DNA of 33,760 nucleotides, from NCBI GenBank assembly GCA_005888095.1, contig VBKF01000103.1, positions 99,845-133,604 on the forward strand, written 5' to 3'. This stretch comes from Deltaproteobacteria bacterium (GTDB lineage Bacteria > Desulfobacterota > Binatia > DP-6). The translations under genes and the position numbers were made by a program. The notes beneath the pieces were generated by a model, which saw only the letters and a list, made by a program, of their open reading frames with translations, did not search any database and was not told where the DNA came from. Shown in pieces: positions 24,920 to 32,565 of the stretch (within the stretch, counting starts at the first letter, position 1; the number at the start of each line of letters is the position of its first letter).

Positions 24920-27229
24920 TCAAGGAATAGCGACAGGCTCTGTCTTGGCGAGACACGCCGCGGGCAGACGCGGACGAGGCGTCGCGACGAGCTCCGCAAC
25001 CGCTGCGACCAACGCGGCCGGGTCAACCGGCTTCGACATGTGGACCTGGTAGCCTGCCGCCAGTGCCTGCGCCCGGTCCTCCGTGCTGGCGAACCCCGTC
25101 AGCGCCAGGGCCGGGACTTGCCCCCCGCGCTCGCTGGCGAACGTACGGACCTTGCGGATGAGCGCATAGCCGTCCTCGCCCGGCATGCCGATGTCGCTCA
25201 TCAGCACATCGGGCGTCATCCGTTCGAGCGCCTCAAAGGCCTCGCCCGCCGATGCTACGGTCGTTACCGCCGCCCGGCTTTCCGCGAGCACCGCGGTGAG
25301 CCACTCGCGTACGTCAGCTTCGTCATCCACGACCAACACGCGCACGCCCTCGAGCACGAGGTGGCAGTCGTACGGGACCTCGCCGCCCGCCGTGGGGCTC
25401 ACGTTCTCCCAACGGCTGAGCTCCCGGGATAGAAGAGGCAGGGTCACTCTGAACGTCGTGCCCTTGTTCTCTCCTCGACTTTCCGCCCGCACGGTGCCTC
25501 CATGCAGCTCCACCAAGTGCCGCACGATCGCTAGCCCGAGTCCGAGGCCGCTGTGCGCCCGAGTGCTAGTGCTGTCAGCCTGGCGGAAACGCTCGAAGAC
25601 GTGCGGCAAGAAGTCGGGGCTGATGCCTTCGCCGGTGTCGCTCACGACAATCTCGGCACGGGAGTCGACGACCTCGAGCCATACCGCGACGCGTCCGCCC
25701 TTTGGGGTGAACTTGATCGCGTTGGTGAGGAGGTTGCAAATTACCTGCTGCAGACGTCCCGGATCCCCGAGCACGCGACCGTGCCGGAAGCCGCGGAGCA
25801 TGGACTCGAGCTCGACACTCTTGGCCTGGGCCGCGGGACGGACGACGTCCACGGCTGCCTCGATTGCCTCCGCGAGATCGACGGGCTGCGTCTCAAGACG
25901 CAACTTGCCCGCCACCACGCGCGAGACATCGAGCAGGTCCTCGATGAGGTGCTTCTGCGCCTTCGCGCTGCGCTCGATCGTCTCGAGAGCACCCGCGGTC
26001 TTCGTGGCATCGAGCTTTCCCCTCCGCAGCAGGTGAACCCAGGTGAGGATCGCCGCGAGGGGTGAGCGTAACTCGTGCGAGAGCGTCGCCAGGAACGCGT
26101 CTTTGGCGCGATCGGCGGCCTCGGCCACAGCGGCGGCGGCGGCGCGGACCTCGGTCCGCTGGATCGCGAGCGCGATCCGATCACCGGCGAGTCGGAGCAG
26201 CTCTACCTCTTGCTGCTGAAACTTCCTCCGGCGCATGCTCCCCACATGCAGCACGCCAATCACGCGCCCATCAATCTGGAGCGGTACGCCCGCCAACGAG
26301 TGGAGGCCCTTCTCGCGGATGAAGCGGTTCGCAACCTCATAGTTGTCCACGTCCTCCATGACAATGGGACGCCGCTCGGCCGCAATGCGGCCCGCGAAGC
26401 CCTGGCCAACTGGGATGCGCATTTGGTGCTGCTGCTCCTCCTTCAATCCGAGCGCGGCACGCACGCGAAGCTCCCCCTCCCCCCCCTCCTCCGCCAGCTG
26501 CCGCAGTAGGACCACCGCCGTGTCCGTCTGCAGTTCGTTTCGCAGGCGGGTTAGCAGCTCGCGGAGAAGATCATCCAGGGGGAGATCAAGCGCCATGTCG
26601 GTGAGGGCCTGTACGCGCCGGACGAGCGCAGTGGCGGTCTCGGCCTCGGCCCGGGCGGCCTGTTCACTCGCAAGCGCCTCGGCCAGACGCGTCGAGATCT
26701 GCTGTTCTCGCCTGGTACTGAAGTTTTCCTCCAGCAGCGTATTGCCGAGCGTCCGAAGCAGCTCCCCGTACAGGGCCAGCCGCTCTCCCGGCAGAGGCCG
26801 CTCCTTCCGGCCTACGGCCCACACTATCTCGAAGGAGCACCCGCTGTTCCGGGCGAGCCGCTCGAGCGCGTGCTGATCCATGAACGTGGTCAGCGCATAC
26901 CCGGCCACCGCCACACCGACGATCTCGCCGCTGAGCATGAGCGCAGTGCCGACCACCGCGAGGCCGTCGTGGTTTTCGACCACGACCGGCGGTGGCATGT
27001 CCGCCTGGGTCAGGCAGCGTCGGATGCAGGCGGCAAAGATGCCGAGATCATGGTAGCCGGGCGTGAAGAGCTCGAAGAGGTCGGTCGGATGCACCGGCCC
27101 GCAGATCAGGCGCGCGTCGGTGTCGTACAGTTGGATCGTAAGATGGGTGACGGCGGCGTACTTCTCGAGCGCCTTCGTCCACGCCCCTCGCTCAAAGAGC
27201 GCCGCCTCCGCCTGCCCATCCGAGGACAT
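24920..27229 (-). CDS. Hybrid histidine kinase with PocR-like and GAF sensor domains plus REC
   Basis: Cytoplasmic kinase of 769 residues. The N-terminal sensory region (about 14-165) has paired Cys69/Cys72 and AVVGTALMLSGEIVGVAVAG, resembling a PocR-type ligand-binding domain; this name is tentative. A coiled coil (170-205) and a GAF domain (about 208-356) follow, with IPVGQGFAGRIA and GVPLQIDGRVIGVLHVG. HisKA has LSHELRSPLA (His385); the ATPase has NLLTNAIKF (Asn503), DTGEGI and GLGLGLA. The receiver has Asp635/Asp636, phospho-Asp679 and Lys733. The kinase and receiver are clearly related to those at 20946-22982. ATG 27229 gives the domain-consistent start but has a weak ribosome site. Confidence 0.92.
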   Translation of the reverse strand: MSSDGQAEAALFERGAWTKALEKYAAVTHLTIQLYDTDARLICGPVHPTDLFELFTPGYHDLGIFAACIRRCLTQADMPPPVVVENHDGLAVVGTALMLSGEIVGVAVAGYALTTFMDQHALERLARNSGCSFEIVWAVGRKERPLPGERLALYGELLRTLGNTLLEENFSTRREQQISTRLAEALASEQAARAEAETATALVRRVQALTDMALDLPLDDLLRELLTRLRNELQTDTAVVLLRQLAEEGGEGELRVRAALGLKEEQQHQMRIPVGQGFAGRIAAERRPIVMEDVDNYEVANRFIREKGLHSLAGVPLQIDGRVIGVLHVGSMRRRKFQQQEVELLRLAGDRIALAIQRTEVRAAAAAVAEAADRAKDAFLATLSHELRSPLAAILTWVHLLRRGKLDATKTAGALETIERSAKAQKHLIEDLLDVSRVVAGKLRLETQPVDLAEAIEAAVDVVRPAAQAKSVELESMLRGFRHGRVLGDPGRLQQVICNLLTNAIKFTPKGGRVAVWLEVVDSRAEIVVSDTGEGISPDFLPHVFERFRQADSTSTRAHSGLGLGLAIVRHLVELHGGTVRAESRGENKGTTFRVTLPLLSRELSRWENVSPTAGGEVPYDCHLVLEGVRVLVVDDEADVREWLTAVLAESRAAVTTVASAGEAFEALERMTPDVLMSDIGMPGEDGYALIRKVRTFASERGGQVPALALTGFASTEDRAQALAAGYQVHMSKPVDPAALVAAVAELVATPRPRLPAACLAKTEPVAIP

Positions 27230-27537
27230 TACGGCAGGTCGGCCGGGTAAACATAGTCTCCGTCTCCCAGCCGGTGGATTCCGTAGATCATGTAAGACCT
27301 GGTCGGCCCCCCTTCCGTTCTCAAGCAAGTGCCGTGCCGAGCCGTAGCGTGATCAGCAGACGCCCCCCGCGGATCACTACGGGAGCAAGGTTAACTACTA
27401 CCGCAGTTTGGGTAGAGACGGGCCGCGACGGCGCTCCTGTTGACCTCCTCGGCATGGCGCCGCCGGGCGGTTCCGTTCGCGGCTGTACATCGGCTGTTCA
27501 CGATTTGCCCTCTCGAGGAACGGACACCCCAGGCTTA
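27230..27537. other. 308-base gap between kinase and kaiC with no recognised feature
   Basis: Both neighbours are on the minus strand, so this should hold the leader of the kinase and the end of the kaiC transcript. It is locally less GC-rich. I see no convincing promoter hexamer pair, terminator hairpin or small gene. The kinase frame stays open to a TTG at 27328, but that extension lacks recognisable sequence. Confidence 0.5.
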
Positions 27538-29052
27538 CTACGTCCCGCTCGGGCGTCGCTCCGGCGAACGGGCTAGGAGACCGTGGTAGCCCGCGAAGGG
27601 GGTCGGCTGAACGTTCGGCGAGATCGTCCGCGCGAGGACGCGCATGCCCACACCGTCCACGACCTCGCACTCACGGGTCACGCGGCTGATCGGGCCCCCC
27701 CGCATCTTGGTGACCGTCACGGCCAGCCGAGAGACGTCGCCCAGCTCGACCCAGTTGAGGAGAATGATGTTGTCCACGAGCGAGCTGACGCCGTAGTCCC
27801 CCATCATCGACGACATGCCGAACATCTCGGGGTTCTCGTGGTTGTAGATCGCCGTGACCTGGTGCTCCTTCATGAGCGCCACGAGCGCGTGGAAGAAGTC
27901 CCTGAAGGTGCGACCCGCAGGGCCCAGGCTCGAGCCATACGTCGAGAGGCTATCGATGACCGCGCGCGTAGGCTTGAACTCCCGCACGATCTGCTCGATC
28001 CGGTGGAAGTGTCGATCGATCTCCATCTCCTGCGGCGGGTCGTAGTAGAGCTGGACCGTGCCCCGATCGATCGCAGCCTGGAGGTCGATCCCGATGCTCG
28101 CGGCGTTCCGTAGCACCTGGGCTGGCGGCTCGTCCAGCGTCAGCATGAGGCCGCGCTCCCCGAGGCGGGCCCCTTCGGCGGCGTAGTGCAGGCTCATGAC
28201 GCTCTTCCCGACCCCCGAAATCCCGACCACGAGGGTCGTGCTGCCCACGAAGTACCCACCGCTCAACATCTCGTCGAGGCCGGGGATGCCGGAAGAAATC
28301 CGCGTCGTCGGATCAAAGGAGGCGGCGAGCTCGCGGGTCGTGTCGCGGGGCGCCTGCACGCGCCGGTAGACCTCCAGCCCTTGGCCGTCGACGATCCGAA
28401 ACGAGTGGCGTCCCATCTGGTACTCGTGGCCACGCGACTTCACGATTTCGATGGACCGCTGCACGGCACGCTCGAGGGGCTCGAGCCTGAGCCGCATGAC
28501 CGTGTCGGCAATGAACTCCTCCGGCGCGGGAGCGGCGAGGCGCACCCCGTCCCGTGCGACCACTTCCAGGACCAGCATGGCGGTCAAGTTCTCGCGGTGT
28601 AGCCCCTCGGCGAGGATGTGGAAGCCATCGCGAGGGTCTCGGCTCCCGTCGTTGCCCAGAGCCAGCTGGCCAAAACTATCGATGAAAATTCGCCGCGCCC
28701 CGATCTTCCCCGCTTCGTCGAGAAGCAGGCTGTCGGCCTGCTGCAACTCCTGCTGGAAGACCGAGCGCGTCGTGAACACCATCTTGAGCCGGCCCTGGCG
28801 CTCGAGCTCGGGCAGGTCCCAGCCGAACCTCGCCACGTCGCGGATGAACTTGTCCGGGGAGACCTCGAACAGCACGATCAATCCCGGCTCGTGGAACTCG
28901 GTCGCGCCACGAAAGACGAACTCCGCCCCCAACGTGCTTTTCCCCGTACCAACCGCTCCCTCCACCAGGGTCAGGTTGCCACGGGGGATTCCGCCGCCGA
29001 GGATGGCGTCGAGCCCTTTGATCCCTGTCTTGGTGAAATCCCGTTCAGCCAT
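27538..29052 (-). CDS. kaiC: KaiC-like two-domain ATPase/autokinase
   Basis: A RecA-fold double ATPase of 504 residues. The CI half (1-about 240) has Walker A GAVGTGKST (32-40) and RIFIDSFG (121-128). The CII half (about 245-485) has Walker A GISGVGKSV (277-285), RAVIDSLST and YNHENPEM. The stretch GVSSLVDNIILLNWVE aligns with the KaiC phosphosite region, placing Ser423-Ser424 where cyanobacterial KaiC has Ser431-Thr432. CI has FEVSP with one Glu (Glu63) instead of the usual Glu pair. No kaiA or kaiB is present. ATG 29052 overlaps the upstream winged-helix stop by 8 bases, so the two are coupled. A signalling role with the nearby kinases is likely; clock function is not implied. Confidence 0.93.
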   Translation of the reverse strand: MAERDFTKTGIKGLDAILGGGIPRGNLTLVEGAVGTGKSTLGAEFVFRGATEFHEPGLIVLFEVSPDKFIRDVARFGWDLPELERQGRLKMVFTTRSVFQQELQQADSLLLDEAGKIGARRIFIDSFGQLALGNDGSRDPRDGFHILAEGLHRENLTAMLVLEVVARDGVRLAAPAPEEFIADTVMRLRLEPLERAVQRSIEIVKSRGHEYQMGRHSFRIVDGQGLEVYRRVQAPRDTTRELAASFDPTTRISSGIPGLDEMLSGGYFVGSTTLVVGISGVGKSVMSLHYAAEGARLGERGLMLTLDEPPAQVLRNAASIGIDLQAAIDRGTVQLYYDPPQEMEIDRHFHRIEQIVREFKPTRAVIDSLSTYGSSLGPAGRTFRDFFHALVALMKEHQVTAIYNHENPEMFGMSSMMGDYGVSSLVDNIILLNWVELGDVSRLAVTVTKMRGGPISRVTRECEVVDGVGMRVLARTISPNVQPTPFAGYHGLLARSPERRPSGT

Positions 29053-29485
29053 AGGCGTCTTCCTCGCTCGCTCGCCCCGATCGACCCGTGCGACTGTCGC
29101 GGCGCTTCCTGCCAGCTTCGGGCGCGCCCCCCGGCCAGGGCCGCCGTGCGAGAGCCTGGAGCAAGGCTCGGCGTCCTGCTGGCGTGGCGGCGACCTCCAG
29201 GAGAGAGTTGAGCCAATCCGCAAGCGGGCCTCCGGACGTGAGGACGTACATCCGGGCGCCGGACTTGGGGTTCTGCGATTGTGTCAGGAGGCCGGCGCCG
29301 ATGAGGGTGTCGAGCGATCTGCCGACTTGCTGGACGTCGTAGGCCACGAAGGCGGCGAGCTGTTCACTCGTCAGGAGCGCCCGGGGGTGCCGCCGGAAGA
29401 AGCGCAGTAGATCGAGATCGCAGGGCTGGCCCAGGCGAGACTTGGCCTGGTCAAGTAGATGCTTGATGTCCGTTGAGTTTCGCAT
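29045..29485 (-). CDS. Winged-helix protein coupled to kaiC
   Basis: A 146-residue protein. Residues about 20-100 form a winged helix-turn-helix: [21 protein letters not shown], then [18 protein letters not shown] and a wing [12 protein letters not shown] helical tail [17 protein letters not shown] and a basic Arg-rich C-terminus follow. It resembles small MarR/ArsR-type transcriptional readers, but no family can be named with confidence. Its stop overlaps the kaiC start by 8 bases, implying the two proteins are made together and may interact. An inverted repeat lies 20 bases upstream of its ATG and may be its operator. Confidence 0.78.
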   Translation of the reverse strand: MRNSTDIKHLLDQAKSRLGQPCDLDLLRFFRRHPRALLTSEQLAAFVAYDVQQVGRSLDTLIGAGLLTQSQNPKSGARMYVLTSGGPLADWLNSLLEVAATPAGRRALLQALARRPWPGGAPEAGRKRRDSRTGRSGRASEEDAYG

Positions 29486-29504
29486 CGCGAACCGTCAAAC
29501 CGCA

Positions 29505-29526
29505 GCTCCCGGCACGAGGCGGGAGC
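29505..29526. repeat. Inverted repeat upstream of the winged-helix-kaiC operon
   Basis: GCTCCCG (29505-29511) and CGGGAGC (29520-29526) form a 7-base inverted repeat with an 8-base spacer, centred about 30 bases before the winged-helix start codon. Position and spacing suit a dimeric regulator operator or a leader hairpin. Confidence 0.4.
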
Positions 29527-29626
29527 ACTGTGCAGTTTTCGCGGTGCGGCTGGCTGCGAGAGCCGCTCCACCCCGGCCCAGAAGCCCAATTTTCCCCATA
29601 GACCTGGAAGGACAAACCGTCAAGGG

Positions 29627-29842
29627 GTGCCCGGGAAAGAGAGACGGTCTGGCGTGCCCGAGCGCGTGGCCATGGCCATCTCAGGACACGAGACGCGCTC
29701 TGTCTTTGACCGCTACAACATCGTCAGCGAGGACGACCTCGCCGCCGCGGCTGAGCGCGTCAGCGACTACGTGGCCAAGCGGCGCGAGGAGCCCGCGCGT
29801 GTCGTTGCGATTGCCTCAGCACGACAGGAACGCGCACAATGA
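29627..29842 (+). pseudogene. Tyrosine recombinase (integrase) C-terminal fragment
   Basis: About 65 residues match the end of phage-type integrases: [20 protein letters not shown], then [22 protein letters not shown] is the conserved active-site box and Tyr in DRYNIV the expected catalytic nucleophile. Everything N-terminal of GVPERV is missing, including the Arg of the Arg-His-Arg set; upstream sequence in this frame is unrelated and soon hits a stop. It is therefore a remnant. It ends 48 bases from the 3' end of tRNA-Phe, a favoured integration target. Confidence 0.85.
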
Positions 29843-29890
29843 GGCGCTCGCAGCGAACGGCGCCGAGGTGTAAGTGGCTGATTCTGCGAG

Positions 29891-29963
29891 TGGCCAGGGG
29901 CGGAGTCGAACCGCCGACACCGTGATTTTCAGTCACGTGCTCTACCAACTGAGCTACCTGGCC
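29891..29963 (-). tRNA. tRNA-Phe (GAA)
   Basis: A 73-base cloverleaf on the minus strand. Acceptor GGCCAGG pairs with CCTGGCC, the D arm contains AGCTCAGTTGGTAGAGC, and the anticodon stem CGTGA/TCACG encloses CTGAAAA (anticodon GAA). The T arm has GGTTCGACTCC and the discriminator is A73 at 29891. CCA is not encoded. An integrase fragment lies at its 3' end. Confidence 0.96.
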
Positions 29964-30012
29964 GGCCGAGGCAATCCGCTTACCGGCTTCGCCCCGGAGC
30001 GTCAACGGCGCA

Positions 30013-30052
30013 CGCCGGCGCCGCACGGCCGGAGAGCCGTGCGGCACCGGCG
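30013..30052. terminator. Long hairpin downstream of the Cys-rich gene
   Basis: A near-perfect stem: six base pairs (30013-30018 with 30047-30052), one C-A mismatch, then ten base pairs (30020-30029 with 30036-30045) around a six-base loop. It begins eight bases past the stop of the Cys-rich gene on the minus strand and lies upstream of tRNA-Phe. No T-run follows, so it may stop transcription with Rho or protect the mRNA end. Confidence 0.5.
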
Positions 30053-30059
30053 AAGTCGC

Positions 30060-32435
30060 TCAGGGCAGCAGCTGCGCGTTCCCCGACAGGGCCACGGCGC
30101 CCGGTCCGGGGAGGTCTCCCGCGGAGTCGACGAGTATGTTGTACGAGGGCGGGATGCAGAAGATGCTCACCAGCGTGGAGGCGACGGGCGGCCCGCCGGT
30201 GGTCACCCCCGTGGCCGGCGAGCCGGTCTCGAAGATCGTCCGTGCCACGTCAGCCGTGGTGAAGGCGCCCGAGGTCCGCTGCCCGCAGCTGGTGAAATTG
30301 GTGACCGTGGCGCAGTCCGCGTTCATGTTGGCGGGGTTGCACTGCACGGGGAGGCACGGCGCTCCGCTGCACGTGTTGCACGGCGGGCCAGGCTGGCACG
30401 CGCAAGCCGTGCCCGACGGCGAGCCGTTGCACGTGCGAGCGAACGAGTTCGTCGTCTTGTTCTTGCAGAAGCCGCAGAAGACGTTGCTCTGATCGGGCGC
30501 GTTGATCGCCGTCTTCGACAGCGTCGCGGTGTCCAGCAGGAAGCCGATCGCCAGCGAGCCGATGGCGAGGCCGCCCGGCGGCGGGCACTCGTGGCTCGTC
30601 GGGAAGTCGCCGTTCGGGCTCAGGGACTCCGGCGTGCACGCGAGTCCGTCGTTCGGACCGCCGTTGCACTTGCTCGTGCTCGAGTTGCAGATGGGGCAGG
30701 GCTGGACGAAGGTCTTGCAGAAGCCGCTCGGGCAGTCCGCATCGGTGATGCAGCCCTTGCCGTTGTTCGCCCCGCCGACACAGGCGCCGGTCTCGCAGGT
30801 CCCGTTGGCCCCGCAATCCGCGTCGGAGCAGCAGGTGGCGCCGTTGCCCGTGCACCGCGCCGTGTCGTTGGTGCAGGTGCCGCCGCCGGCACACGCTCCC
30901 AGGTTCCCGCACGCGTTGCCGCAGGGCGCTCCCGGGCTGGTGCCGCCCACGCACCGGTTCGCCAGCTGGTCGCCGCTGAGGAAGAGGTTGTCGTTGAGCG
31001 GCAGGTTGATGGTGTGAGCCTCGCCCGTCGAGCAGTCGGCCGTGCCCGTCGCGGTTGCCGTGATCGTGAGGATGCCGCAGGTGCTGCTGGGGGCCTGCAT
31101 GTGGGCGCTGTTCGGGATGGGCAGGGGCGGTCCGAACAGGCAGCCGGCGGTCGTGCAATGGAGGAACTTGCACGTGCCGCCCGGGCAGTCGAAGTTGCTG
31201 ATGCAGGGGTTGTGGTGGTTCGAGCCGCCGGAGCACAGGTTGCCGCCCGCCTCGGCCGAGCTGGTCCCGGTGAGCGTGAGCGTGCTGCCGTCGCAGCAGG
31301 CGTGGATGACGTTGAAGAAGTTGTCGGGGACGGCTGCGGGCAGGGGCACGGCGACGCCCGCGCCACCGAAGTAGAGGCCGCTGCAGGCGAGCGAGAAGAA
31401 GTTGGCGTTCGTGTCCGAGGCGAGGTGGCCGCAGCTCCCCGCCCCGATCACGGTCTTGAACTTGTACTCGAGCGGCGTCCCGCCGGAGCAGCTGCAGGCC
31501 ATCCCCGGCGGCGGGCAGGTGCTCGACGTGGTGCTGGTGCTCGTGGTCGTGGTGGTCGTGGTGGTGGTCGGGCACGGGTAGACGAGGACGTTGGCCCCCT
31601 CCACCTGGGCCAGGACGCTCGCGCCGAGGGCGGTGCGGTTCGCGGGCGACAGACACGGCTGCGAGCAGATCCCCTTGGTAGTCAGCTTGGTCATGGCGGC
31701 GTTGTACTTCTCGACGGCCGACTTGTGCTTCACCGGGTCGTTCTCCTCGCACACGTTCTCGTCGAAGTCCTTGCCGGCGAAGAACTGGTCGGCCATCTTG
31801 ATGTGGCACTTGATCACCGCGGCGGTGAGCTTGCCGAGCTCCTTGCCGACGCTGTCAGCGCACTTCAGCTGATCTCCGCTATGCGGGACCCAGCCGGCAT
31901 CGTCGCCCGAGGCGTCGATCAGCATGGCCCCCATCGTCGAGTCGCAGTAGACGTTGCCGTTCTGCGCGTCGAGCGAGAGCGGGTTGGTCTTGTCCGCGAA
32001 GAGCGTGGTCTCCTCGGCGGACGCGAACGTGAGCTCGGTCGAGGTGCAGAGCGGCGACACCTTGGCGATGGCCGCGTCGAGCCTCTCCTTCGCGGACTTC
32101 CCGTTGTTGGGCCCTTTCTCGCAGGCCTCGTCGTCGACCGGCGCAGCCTTGAAGGCCGCGTCGGCCTGCTTCTTGTGGCACGTGATCACCGCCTTGACGG
32201 CCTTGCTGAAGGCCTTGGCGAGGGCGTCGGCGCACTTGAGCGTGGCCGCGACGTTCGGCGCCGACGGGTCGTCCTTGCTGCCGGGGACGCACCCGGTGTC
32301 GTCGCTGGCGCAGGACATGGCTCCGCCCGCGTCGCTGCAGTCGAAGTGCTTGCCCGGCCCCGGGGGGGTTGCGATCGCGCCGCCGGCGGTGAGGAGGAGC
32401 ACGCTACCCAAGGTTGCTGCGAGGAGGCGCTTCAT
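30060..32435 (-). CDS. Large secreted Cys-rich protein with duplicated four-Cys domain and poly-Thr linker
   Basis: 791 residues, function unknown. A signal peptide (LLAATLGSVLLLTAGGAIA, cleavage near 22) is followed by two copies of a helical four-Cys domain at about 66-130 and 190-257. The matching Cys are 68/86/105/130 and 192/210/229/257, and CH occurs at the second Cys of each. A Thr/Ser linker follows (290-306), then about 480 residues rich in Cys with repeats such as CxGGxNxGxxCxxDxDCPxGxC. The C-terminal block has VFCGFCKNKT, PCNTCSGAPC and LPGPGAVALSG. ATG 32435 has GGAG 7 bases upstream. Likely extracellular and disulfide-bonded. It is a paralogue of the next gene upstream. Confidence 0.85.
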   Translation of the reverse strand: MKRLLAATLGSVLLLTAGGAIATPPGPGKHFDCSDAGGAMSCASDDTGCVPGSKDDPSAPNVAATLKCADALAKAFSKAVKAVITCHKKQADAAFKAAPVDDEACEKGPNNGKSAKERLDAAIAKVSPLCTSTELTFASAEETTLFADKTNPLSLDAQNGNVYCDSTMGAMLIDASGDDAGWVPHSGDQLKCADSVGKELGKLTAAVIKCHIKMADQFFAGKDFDENVCEENDPVKHKSAVEKYNAAMTKLTTKGICSQPCLSPANRTALGASVLAQVEGANVLVYPCPTTTTTTTTTSTSTTSSTCPPPGMACSCSGGTPLEYKFKTVIGAGSCGHLASDTNANFFSLACSGLYFGGAGVAVPLPAAVPDNFFNVIHACCDGSTLTLTGTSSAEAGGNLCSGGSNHHNPCISNFDCPGGTCKFLHCTTAGCLFGPPLPIPNSAHMQAPSSTCGILTITATATGTADCSTGEAHTINLPLNDNLFLSGDQLANRCVGGTSPGAPCGNACGNLGACAGGGTCTNDTARCTGNGATCCSDADCGANGTCETGACVGGANNGKGCITDADCPSGFCKTFVQPCPICNSSTSKCNGGPNDGLACTPESLSPNGDFPTSHECPPPGGLAIGSLAIGFLLDTATLSKTAINAPDQSNVFCGFCKNKTTNSFARTCNGSPSGTACACQPGPPCNTCSGAPCLPVQCNPANMNADCATVTNFTSCGQRTSGAFTTADVARTIFETGSPATGVTTGGPPVASTLVSIFCIPPSYNILVDSAGDLPGPGAVALSGNAQLLP
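31519..31569. repeat. Low-complexity tract encoding the Thr/Ser linker
   Basis: Seventeen consecutive codons, all Thr or Ser apart from one interruption, written almost wholly as GTG/GTC/CTC/CTG on the plus strand. It marks the border between the helical Cys domains and the long Cys-rich part of the secreted protein. Confidence 0.75.
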
Positions 32436-32508
32436 GGGCTTTCTCCGTTGGTGTCTCCCTCGGGGCGGCAGGCCGGGAGGGACCGACTACGAGGAGCCGG
32501 CAGCTCGC

Positions 32509-32538
32509 GGCTTACCCCCCCCGGCGCGAGGCTGTCAA
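32509..32538 (-). promoter_or_regulatory. Candidate promoter of the Cys-rich gene at 30060
   Basis: On the minus strand a perfect TTGACA (32538-32533) sits in an A/T-rich patch, with TAAGCC (32514-32509) 18 bases on. The -35 is convincing; the -10 is weak. A promoter here would let the downstream paralogue be expressed independently of the upstream one. Confidence 0.35.
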
Positions 32539-32565
32539 TATGTAATTTACTCGACTGCGCGCGGA

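Noticed and set aside
24920-27328. Start of the second kinase at TTG 27328
   Set aside because: The extra 33 residues show no domain; ATG 27229 gives a sensible N-terminus although its ribosome site is weak.
27538-29052. KaiC as evidence of a circadian clock
   Set aside because: No kaiA or kaiB is in the window and KaiC-type ATPases are common in non-rhythmic bacteria; only a signalling role is inferred.
19225-31569. GTC/GTG repeat tracts as possible CRISPR or satellite arrays
   Set aside because: They are short in-frame Thr codon runs inside two genes, without spacers or a fixed repeat unit.
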